64,000 nt of DNA from Pseudonocardia thermophila (lineage in GTDB: Bacteria; Actinomycetota; Actinomycetes; Mycobacteriales; Pseudonocardiaceae): positions 1-64,000 of the forward strand of contig NZ_FRAP01000005.1 of assembly GCF_900142365.1 (NCBI RefSeq). Reading direction: 5' to 3'. The position numbers and the translations under genes are program-made. The notes beneath the pieces were generated by a model. It saw only the letters and a program-made list of their open reading frames with translations. It was not told the DNA's origin and did not search any database. The first letter of the stretch is position 1; every line of letters begins with the position of its first letter. This document shows positions 12,001-16,532 of this stretch, in pieces.

Positions 12001-14933
12001 GACCCGTCGCGAGTGGTGGCCACGCCGTCGGCGGTCGAGGCGGTCGCCGCCTTCCCGCTGCCGGACCCGTCGATCTCGACGCTCGCCCGCGAAGCCCCCT
12101 CGCCTCCGCGGACCGCGTCCGAGCCGGAACGCGCCCAGCACCCGCCGCCCGTGATCGAGCAGTCGGCCGCCGCCGTCGTCCCCCGAGACCGCGGCTTCTC
12201 GGCCGCAGGCTCGCCAGTGGCCTCGGCAGCGGTCTTGGCAGTGGTCTCTCCAGTGGTCTTGTCGGTGGCCTTGCCAGTGGTCTCGTCGGTCGCCTCGACC
12301 ACCGCGGGGATCACCGTGTGCTCGCCGTTGCTGGACGTCGCCGCGGCACCCGTGCAGCCGGCCGCGTCCGACGCGCAGCGGGCGGACGCCTCGGCCGTCG
12401 TCTCCTCACCGAGCTGCACGCGGGCTGCGATGCCGCACTCGCCCGCGGTGGTGGCGCAGTTCGCCGACGCCTTGGCCGCGCCAGACCGTTCCTCCGTCGA
12501 TGCCGCGGTCGCCCGCGTTCTCTCGGTGGCGGTGGTCGCGTCGCGCGCGGCACCGCTCGTCTCACCCGAGCAGGCGCCCGCCGTGGTGCGGCACTCCATC
12601 TCCGCGCCCGCGCTCGTCGCCCGGGTGCGCTGCCCGCCGTCACCCTCGCCCAGCTCGAACCGGGCGGTCGCCGTGACGGCGGCCTCGCCCGAACCCTTGC
12701 GGCTGTTCGAGGTGCACGCTCCGGCGGTCAGGTCGCACGAGGCACCCGCCGCGCGGTCGCCCGACTCGACGGACACCCCGCACCCCGACGAGATCCCCGC
12801 GAGCGCGACGCACCGGTCCTGGCTCGTCGAGCGCTCGTCGTCGTGCCACGCGTCGCGGTCCTGGTCACGGTCCCGCTCCTCGGCGACCGCCGCGCGGCAC
12901 TCGACGAACACCCCGCTCGCACCACAGCCTGCGGCCGCGCCGTCGCCCGGGTCCGCCTCCGACGTGGGGGCGTCCCGGCCCGTCGCCTGCCGCAGCTCGT
13001 CCGTCTGCGCGTAGACCTCGTCGCGGCGCTGTTCGTAGGCCGCCACGTTCTTCTCGTGCTCGGCCTTGCTCACCGTGCCGGCAGCGACCTTCTTCTGCTC
13101 GGCCTCCAGAGCGGCCTTCGCCTTGTCCAGCTCGGCGTGCCCGGTCACGACCTCGTCGACCAGCTGGGCATCGTCGTCGGAGACGTACTCCCGCGACTCG
13201 GCGAGCTTCTCCTCGCGCTCCTTCTGCGCCTTCTCCGCGGCCTCGAGCTCCTTGGCCGTGAGCTTGCCCGCAGCGGCGTCCTTCTGCGCCTTCTCGAGCT
13301 CCTTCGCGCCCTTCTCGACCGCGACCCGGTTCTCCAGGTACTCCTCGGTGGCCTTCGAGGACCAGTCGTCACCGCCGTACCAGCCACCGTGCCGCGGTGA
13401 CCGTCCGTAGCGATCGTCGGCCCACGACGGCGGGCCCCGACCGGCCATCGCCCGCAGCTCGTCCGGGGCCGATCCGAGCCCGGCGCAGTCGTCGACGGAG
13501 GCGCTGCACCGGGCCGGCGAGCGCTGTCCGGTGAGGACGACGTCGCCGTGGTCCTGCCCCGCGAACTTCTGGGCGGCGAGCTTGTTCGCCGACTTCTCGT
13601 CGACGCCCGCCCGCACCAGATCGGTGACGAACGCTGCGGCCCTGCGGACGTCCTCGGGGGTCACGCCCTCGGGAAGATCGGAAGCGGTGCGCACGAGGTC
13701 GCGCACGGCCTTGCGCACGTCGCCGCCCGCCTCGGCGGCAGTGCGGACCGCGGCGACCTTCTTCCACACCTCGGCGCCGTACTCGCCCCATTCCGCGAGC
13801 CGGGTCGTGGTGGGTTCCTTCGAAGTGTTCCTGCCGGCCTTCGCTGAATCCTCGGCAGACGTCTTCGGCGAATCCTTCGCCGTCTTCTTCGCCGTCTTCT
13901 CCGCTGCGTCGTCCGCCGAATCCACCGAGGCGCGCTTCGCCGCGGCGGTCACCGCCTCGGTGATCGTCTCGCGCACCGCATCGCGGATCTTCTCGGCGGC
14001 CTTCCCACCGGGCCGGCCGCGGCCGTCGAGGGCATCGCGGACGATCTCGTCGACGGTGGCCCGGATCTCGTCGGCGGCGGCGCCCGCCTTCTTCACGACC
14101 GCCCGGACGGTGTCGCGTCCGCTGCCGCCCTCCTTCCCGGCCGGACGGGACTCACCGGCGTCCTTCTTGCGACCGGGCCGCTCGCCGGTATCGCCCTCGC
14201 GGCCCGTGCCGCGATCCGTGCCGGCCTTCTCGCGCTGGCGGGCCTTGCCGTCGCCACCGCGGTCCCGGTCACCGTCGGTGACGGTCGTGCGGTGGGTCGA
14301 TTCGCGCACGGTGCCCTGCGGGTCGTCCGCGAACCGGTCGCGCATCTTCTCGACATCGGCGACGGTGACGGTCTTCGGCTTCTTCTTCTCGCCGCCGTCG
14401 TTCTTCGGCTTCTTCTTCTCGCCGCCGTCGTTCTTCGGCTTCTTCTTCTCGCCGCCGTCGTTCTTCGGCTTCTTCTTCTCGCCGCCGTCGGACTTCGGCT
14501 TCTTCTTCTCGCCGCCGTCGGACTTCGGCTTCTTCTTCTCACCGCCGTCGTCCGTCTTCGGCTGCTTCTTCCCGCTCTCGCCGGACGTCGACTTCTCGTT
14601 GCCGTTGTCGCTCGACTTGCTCTTCCCGGAACCACGGCTTCCGTCGTCGGACTTCGACGAGCCGTTCTTCCCGCCGTCGGTCGAGCTGCTGTCCTTGCCT
14701 CCCTTCTGGAGGCTCGACGTCGCAGCCATCGGGACGACCACGGCCGCCGACGCCGGCGTGGCCATCAGCACCGAGCCCAGCCACAGCGCCACGAGCGAGC
14801 CGGCCAGCACCAGCACCCACCGCAGGAGGCGCAGGACGAAGTCGGCCGGACCGAACCGCAGGTGCACGGCGTCCGCGGGCACACCGGCAGCGAGGCCGGC
14901 GGCCTCGCTGTCGTGTGCGCGGTACCCGTGCAT
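66..14933 (-). CDS. Giant envelope protein with Cys-pair repeats, SecA-like ATPase and LysM-like C-terminus
   Basis: A 4955-aa protein of unknown function. The start is ATG at 14933, with GAGGAG about nine bases upstream; an in-frame extension to 15104 is less likely. Order of parts: signal or signal-anchor (about 38-57, possible cut after ASA at 63); six GEKKKPK[SN]DG units (131-190); charged helical stretches (190-670); about 55 cysteine-pair motifs (474-2950); hydrophobic segment (about 3056-3078); linker; SecA-like motor (about 3558-4144) with TGEGKT near 3643, DEVD near 3757, MTGTA and GRGRAGRQG; helical tail with HTH-like (about 4357-4387) and helix-hairpin-helix-like (about 4562-4600) stretches; membrane segment (about 4855-4878); LysM-like end. 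The SecA match is clear by eye; every functional statement beyond it is inference. It lies downstream of the mft operon but is separated by about 0.9 kb and is probably independent. It could be a polymorphic-toxin-like or envelope-spanning protein. Confidence 0.85.
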   Translation of the reverse strand: MHGYRAHDSEAAGLAAGVPADAVHLRFGPADFVLRLLRWVLVLAGSLVALWLGSVLMATPASAAVVVPMAATSSLQKGGKDSSSTDGGKNGSSKSDDGSRGSGKSKSSDNGNEKSTSGESGKKQPKTDDGGEKKKPKSDGGEKKKPKSDGGEKKKPKNDGGEKKKPKNDGGEKKKPKNDGGEKKKPKTVTVADVEKMRDRFADDPQGTVRESTHRTTVTDGDRDRGGDGKARQREKAGTDRGTGREGDTGERPGRKKDAGESRPAGKEGGSGRDTVRAVVKKAGAAADEIRATVDEIVRDALDGRGRPGGKAAEKIRDAVRETITEAVTAAAKRASVDSADDAAEKTAKKTAKDSPKTSAEDSAKAGRNTSKEPTTTRLAEWGEYGAEVWKKVAAVRTAAEAGGDVRKAVRDLVRTASDLPEGVTPEDVRRAAAFVTDLVRAGVDEKSANKLAAQKFAGQDHGDVVLTGQRSPARCSASVDDCAGLGSAPDELRAMAGRGPPSWADDRYGRSPRHGGWYGGDDWSSKATEEYLENRVAVEKGAKELEKAQKDAAAGKLTAKELEAAEKAQKEREEKLAESREYVSDDDAQLVDEVVTGHAELDKAKAALEAEQKKVAAGTVSKAEHEKNVAAYEQRRDEVYAQTDELRQATGRDAPTSEADPGDGAAAGCGASGVFVECRAAVAEERDRDQDRDAWHDDERSTSQDRCVALAGISSGCGVSVESGDRAAGASCDLTAGACTSNSRKGSGEAAVTATARFELGEGDGGQRTRATSAGAEMECRTTAGACSGETSGAARDATTATERTRATAASTEERSGAAKASANCATTAGECGIAARVQLGEETTAEASARCASDAAGCTGAAATSSNGEHTVIPAVVEATDETTGKATDKTTGETTAKTAAEATGEPAAEKPRSRGTTAAADCSITGGGCWARSGSDAVRGGEGASRASVEIDGSGSGKAATASTADGVATTRDGSGSADCTVTEGSCGATSDTRADNPTARERARWSYEAETSEFTRTPGATVDGDGAAVSAVQAWVDCDTDTCTGSTNTATTGKIAAPGRAPADPKAADAATAEAKPVTAVRETKASASCETAGGQCSSRARSEVGDSTAHQRWSWFADTPAERQLTAASEASANAECAQDGCAGKGAASTSGSASGDVTGVRDSRATTECTVHGVGGSCSTAATTAVENRSARDAQAVAAGVEPVTGPVSVSTTTAEVSCSGADTGCGGTTLAATSARDTAVSPDARGSSTTSECTVTGGGCTGRSTAAASSAPDHVTIDPETGEPLAGQSLTGPSSVARSEAVLDCSAVCAGTVTTTSSAFDGTTVGPRTSTGTASCTGGTGGCQVRSVSTAASGPGAALALAGDGQATNAARLPAGASAASAAGALVICQDGRGCTGTASSGATATDPSVSPNPRGSWSESVCEGVTGGICQGVSNSGASSGPDANRIAPILQAAPTSNATTTSGTTGDEPTGRQGPSGQEPAVPPAPTAPGSSANTGGPTVPGASSWTMADAALDCAGSGNGCAGTARTSAAGTDGPQNMTGADGSRGPPTGASTTSGTCVTGQADCQVRTSSIAASGQVVADIVAEQNQTAAEQLAQQAADARKAAERAQRIAARPGATTEDIEKAAEAKKAAAEATKAAEAAAELAAKPVTDTPATYATSNALAQCSGPLCAAATTADATYTAGDLARSHSRMEAACLGGPTGCAAEAGATAVTAYGSGQADPDDPKGRRTLPGWSGSTQAAAQIDCPAGCIGTVTGRTATAASPDGDAADAARAARRPAANGAATDPTSVSTAEGTTACSGAEDCVAALVTEGQVGVAPTGKNRTGVTGASIEGACSTAAGACPVSGRSVTVATDDPATIADALRTGSAPRTARTSHAVGVAECAGPACQVVTGGSARDGLARVEAGCVGTGCTTRLQGAAQSPAPGGAHTASARSACTAATDGQCSGAVQVGATSDYALAGAECAGTPGADCAFSFRAEGHARSATSRADATAHGRGTTGSGAALVSAQAARGTAQAMAECRGTDGVECHHSYAARAGESAAGPGSRASASASGSGSGGRGRGAVAVAVRATAGPGWASAAASCTGAPNCRHSYSASASASAASSGSRASAYAAGSGGGGVGHGGVAVSARAWAGPGQATASASCVGAANCRYSYSASASGSASYDDGTHRSWAHANASGSGGGVGEGSGGIAVHAVARAGKGYSYAAAGCSGATNCTASYSSHAEASQTVGGQHGEARSSCSGGGSGGYCSTQAVVKVDAENAFAQAGCAGTGSCSAYYATRSAASAKGNGISGDAGGTCSGSQASGGYCATGSRAVHDEETGRLELSSYCATSGGSCSRWANLSIDAKSPGGEFTGTGGGTCRGGVGSCGLTGVAKYHPAGVAEDGTPTPPMLVVGTGCQNTGAGSCSHWSKTSATIQAPGGAIRATAENACSGTGGWCSTVVGGAYDKKTGEITAFSDCQSEGATCTKSEAHLVGSISREGQAEPNGPELGTITGDGKVDCVRTGGLCTVYGKFVALDPEQAYQVDDQGRPVLDENGNKIYLFETDEQGNQVLDENGKPIPVYLPARVNVQTSCYPAGPHCTQEAHVKGSLEQRAAHDWHTGSALADCSGTSGGCNLTGTVSYDPEAGRVAAFAACQGDGAAKCTRVETSTRAYAESPDGRMKTSQNPSDCKETAGFCSSISVAKFVDEYIDAPPPCTSPHGCIQPVPKTIPAHLEFGSSCDTDGPASGCTYEFSASGSQQGSGDDGKLTASARSSCSDSGNVGGGWCSIAANAEVNTEEHRADAVAWCLGSAGVTCSYEAKADASHASDKNDAEAHKACAAEQAGSCSISVSAFTMGGDDERRGVAVASGNCTDTNGTCRGQVRIHVDSDWDTLADCSTGGNGICYGDATSERAETGGRVYDEHTKLTLHVKAPGGEDNRVCDESSGGCVDGWSAALDGKVIMLGRNTEKSVPSFFKNLGRDAWDVVTGAVPGLLHAVGKELKSWVTFESWGDGLAGYAENRPLTGGIAQGAVNFWDRWVTDKRSLGDDYYFRPFSTALEDVGTVALVAAGAGAVLKGLSLGVKGAGALAGKLGTSSTGIRGALAASSGWLASVSAGLNVAAKVAWHSGVVLGNTAMTPLKINFAAARFAVGRGTELVAPRLATAATAAATILRDHGLGRIEAGRIVPGMRSIGLSHTLSTTAGRLTTAGLAGKVIARGGVFGRINFTGTRYIPGLIGTLRAYGKLGLQFSSRVSPEAVAAAQLGLAARVVSRDATPAWLDRFVGPRLADELGQRGVEIRQRRVERIGGIVQTDQLLRGVGAPAATVRPTTPAAQLTPVELAGLSGVPAREIRAAGCRGLCVVDDFVRDPQMHKGDYVLFTRDDLIVVDQRLVEAVRDSRISQEGFADLVRHHLAEIETGVRGEPYALPDLASLTDGVGRTSLAQAAAPDGPGPPGGSAGRNGSGDPSRPARPVGDPGTPALPASPTERVNGARPHTAGGGHDAAPGLAGRDGSQHPHTDDHAAPPTRDGEARQLDPAADNIGLPPPGTTEQARTSGTRTDADFAAEVAATHSVWQGVRRLTDGEILRSYQELAEDVRRGKLTVEDALIECTALACEAARRTGKTPRDDQIAAAIALARGDVVQMLTGEGKTLTGSLAALAHALDARNARGVPAAERGVQWLTLNEKLVRDVYATLRPIADRLGVTVDVVVPTRTWSGKWTAYRADIAIGMVSELVFDVLRARNARGEPVHQNRGGFRLIDEVDRVLLDEGHTPHVLSKPVEDATAPVAELAWAAHTATQLDPAVHFTVGRGGVRLTRAGVEHIRTLTKEVHGVAGRDLTGPDGAALQRRVENALAADLILQRDVHYVRTDDGRILIVDKHGELLSDGRRWNNGLHEAVEYAENVPIGTPAQVLDSMTVLEFLEGRPYAGMTGTAGGPRLTGKDVVEIRPHKGMNRRDTTVTYRTAAEKWDGIFDEIVQVSESGRPVLVLAGSELDAVALSERLTKADHGHKLVTALTEGAEMDQVLAEAGRPGRITVATNRANRGVDPPLGGHSEYLAREIAHREHPGLAARDKAAYESILRAARLEAEEQVRAAHDLLNEAGGLHVVITEFPESVRIEMQGRGRAGRQGENGSSTVHRSLEDRVLQPPGKREYRAPRVEAEPVPPVLDSVGVDTLFELARQEAELAARYEQRTAVHEAPLTGRIDIDGPAAQRSVPPANPAGVDLLQLTAARAGQQIPGLTEAQNLRLTELVNRYPVEHAPRSLAEHYAALEVADLIPQRSWQPYRYTAADVEQAVAAQQSLLDGLTAIERADELAERLGMDTAELAATVAVAEQLLIERRTGETDAAPVGDPAERLRLTALTDRELQAFLAYASGASRARIAEQLGVPVEGPAGVDWYLGLDPQRPGTVIEKLTRDRVTDAMAGTTVPAGRRVWSEAAERAAVMAEAAALMLLAEALGQTAADVRAQIHDEMLDTAPDLTERQTQRLVRDRVIASAVALDPAAFSRLLQTPIPGVWAQVRKWLSEVSSGDGLTPAEHTLLWQRPMDRIETLIAALPGRHRDLAYHTLVRAGITSITQLATVPAAQLAALGLRRSVVVAIRVALAAAAPAGGAAVRPEMRDRHLAADLATRTDWTQADLAVALRIAAGLPPAPDLQATPELLDDLRALAEIARFAALADVLLARDRAGLLTDADRAQLPVAALDLLVRARAGALTEAELQALVRHGSGALRRPGGLRAIGQREALLVLDAHLQRTGAQPGDARGWPATVVGGRGGAAGAGGGPAAVLGGDAAPVLVAGARAGAGSSAAATDTGRVVRNRGPPNRPARSAATSATVGPSDRTVASTRPGRRSRLLRAFGKGAALVGVGVALAAAVVWGPLSGPVGAVPHDGGGRVVVEEVVAGRVLRTVAGDTWESLAARLPGVSSAALAAANLDVRSGVGGVLPEGSRLNRPGFARG
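2500..4260 (-). other. SecA-like motor domain inside the giant protein
   Basis: This protein region parallels housekeeping SecA from the first helices through NBD1, the preprotein-crosslinking domain and NBD2. Visible landmarks are GDVVQMLTGEGKTL (Walker A), LIDEVDRVLLDEGHTP (Walker B), RDVHYV followed by ILIVDKHGEL and GRRWNNGLHEA (crosslinking domain), PYAGMTGTA, ATNRANRGVD, and EMQGRGRAGRQGENGSS (arginine-finger region). Nearly every catalytic motif is intact, so ATP hydrolysis is plausible. The usual C-terminal zinc-binding tail of SecA is not seen; a different helical region follows. Real SecA is about 840-950 aa and stands alone, whereas here it sits more than 3500 residues into an exported or anchored polypeptide. 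Confidence 0.88.
6100..13520 (-). repeat. About 55 degenerate cysteine-pair protein repeats
   Basis: Within the giant protein, pairs of the form C-x(3-10)-C recur every 30-60 residues, for example ADCSITGGGC, ASCETAGGQC, ASCTGAPNC, NACSGTGGWC and GNCTDTNGTC. Each is preceded by a small or acidic residue and followed by alternating polar residues such as CSYEAKADAS or RHSYSASASASA. The alternation and disulphide-like pairing suggest a long beta-rich solenoid in an oxidising compartment. This fold is an inference; the periodic pairs are directly visible. One alanine-rich coiled-coil interrupts the array near 9970-10150. Confidence 0.8.
14371..14550 (-). repeat. Six tandem 30-bp units coding for GEKKKPK[SN]DG
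   Basis: Six nearly identical 30-bp units run head to tail and encode residues 131-190 of the giant protein. Units differ mainly at one codon (Ser or Asn) and by single synonymous changes; the sixth differs at a third position and is followed by a three-base insertion. Near-identity at the DNA level implies recent expansion, so unit number probably varies between strains. Confidence 0.95.
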
Positions 14934-15827
14934 GGGAGGTGCTCCTCGGTGGATCCGCCGCGCAGATGCGGCGAGAAGGGGATCTCGACAGCCCGGAAGA
15001 GGGCGTCGATCAGGGAAGTCTCGAGCACAGGGGTAGCCAGACCCCTGGAGAATCCGCACGTCGCGCCTGGGGCTGCGACCTGCCGCGGGGAACCCGCCGC
15101 CCACCGAGTCGCGCTACTTCAGCAACCCAGGGAACCGCGGTCGTCCCCACCACCCGAAGGTGGATCACGGGGAAGATAGCGAACCCGCGACCCGCTCGTC
15201 CAGCATCCGTCCACAGTCAACGATCTCGGCACCCGACGCTCTCGGCACCCGACGCTCTCTCCGCCGGATCGGGCAGCGGCCGGCCGGCACCGGCCGACGG
15301 CCCGCCGGCCCGATCGCCGCGTCGGCGACGGACCGAGCCCGCCGCACCCGTCGGAGCACCTCGCGCGGAACCGGGTGCCGCCGCGCCCCGATGAGCGCAG
15401 TCCATGATCGAGAGTGCCCGGAAGCACCACCGCGAAACACGGCGACTCCTCGATCGCCGGGAGCGCCGACACCCCCCTGCCCATCGGCGGGCGACAGCTC
15501 GGAGAATCACACATCCAGGACCGCGCCCTGCCCCGCTCCCGCACCGGGGAATTCCGCATCGTCACCAGCAGGCGCACACCACAGACCGGAAGAGGATGTG
15601 CTCCCGCGCACGACGTCCGGAACACCGGACCCGCCGTTTCCGGACGAGCGCGGAACCGGTCCGCCGAAGGGCGGGCGAAGCCGCCCGTCACACGTGTCGC
15701 GCCCCGACGGGATCGGTCCTCCGCCGGTCTTCAGCCGACCAGCGGAACGATCCCGAACGGAGCCCGGAAATCGACTCGGCACGACCCTTCGCCCGTTCCG
15801 GTCCCCGACGGCGGACCGGAAGGATCG
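14934..15827. other. Long gap between mftE and the giant gene; no supportable gene
   Basis: About 0.9 kb between two minus-strand genes. It must carry the promoter and leader of the giant gene; its ribosome-binding site GAGGAG is at about 14943-14948. Open frames exist on both strands (for example 15119-15691 minus), but their composition is rich in Arg, Gly and Ser with no domain-like pattern. A short direct repeat of CTCGGCACCCGACG occurs twice at about 15224-15251, and CCACC/GGTGG arms occur near 15155-15172. Confidence 0.5.
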
Positions 15828-16532
15828 TCACGCGAGGTGACCGTTGCCGTCCGTCCGCCACCGCGCAAGGCACTCCCGCAGCCGCCCGGCGATGCCGTCC
15901 AGGAAGGCCTCCCCCTCCTCCGCCGACGCCCCCGCGGGGTCCCCCAGGACGCCGTTGGGGCTCACCGCCCGCGTGCCGCCGGACCGCAGGGCAGGCATCA
16001 GTTCGGACAGGGGCGCGGTGTTGCCCGCCTCGGCCCGGTCCAGCCGCACCGCCCCCGGGTCGAGGGCGAGGAGCATCGACGTCTCCACCCGCCCGGCGTG
16101 CGCGTCCCCGCCGGGCACACCGCACCCGAACCACGCCGCGTCCCGGCCCTCCGACCGCAACTGCAGCACGGCGTTGCGCACCGTCGGGAGATTTCCGCCG
16201 TGCCCGTTCACGAAGAGGATCCGCGCCGCCCAGGACGACGCGGAGCGACCCAGCTCGACGAGCACCGCGTGCAGCGCCTCGTGCCCGATCGAGAGTGTCC
16301 CGGGGAATCCGTCGTGCTCTCCCGACGCCCCGAACACCGCGGGTGGCGCGACGACGATTCCGGGCATTTCCGCGATGGCGCGTTCGGTGATTTCCACAGC
16401 CACCCGGACGTCGGTGTCGAGCGGCAGGTGCGGCCCGTGCTGCTCCACCGATCCGACCGGGACGACGACGGTCGGCGAGCCCTCGAGGTCCGGCCAGGTG
16501 GCGGCGCAGAGGTGGCGCGGCATGCCCGTCAC
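15828..16532 (-). CDS. mftE: Mycofactocin peptidase, creatininase family
   Basis: MftE is the metallopeptidase that cuts the modified C-terminal Val-Tyr-derived dipeptide from MftA, releasing the mycofactocin core. The 234-aa protein shows the creatininase-family metal motifs VEQHGPHLPLDTD near residues 29-41, GASGEHDGFPGT, NGHGGN and HAGRVETS. Length is typical of the family. The GTG start at 16532 overlaps the stop of the upstream OYE-type gene (GTGA), showing translational coupling; an internal ATG lies at 16523. It is the last gene of the operon here. The mftD gene usually found between mftC and mftE is absent and two flavin oxidoreductases take its place. Confidence 0.93.
   Translation of the reverse strand: MTGMPRHLCAATWPDLEGSPTVVVPVGSVEQHGPHLPLDTDVRVAVEITERAIAEMPGIVVAPPAVFGASGEHDGFPGTLSIGHEALHAVLVELGRSASSWAARILFVNGHGGNLPTVRNAVLQLRSEGRDAAWFGCGVPGGDAHAGRVETSMLLALDPGAVRLDRAEAGNTAPLSELMPALRSGGTRAVSPNGVLGDPAGASAEEGEAFLDGIAGRLRECLARWRTDGNGHLA

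Noticed and set aside
6747..13400. Very long open frame (more than 2200 codons) on the plus strand
   Set aside because: It is antisense to the giant gene; stop codons are rare in all frames at this GC content, and the translation is Arg/Ala/Gly-rich with no domain, whereas the minus strand has SecA motifs and regular Cys pairs.
15119..15691. Minus-strand open frame of 190 codons upstream of the giant gene
   Set aside because: No SD, no domain pattern, and codon positions do not show the expected third-base GC bias on inspection; kept only as a gap note.
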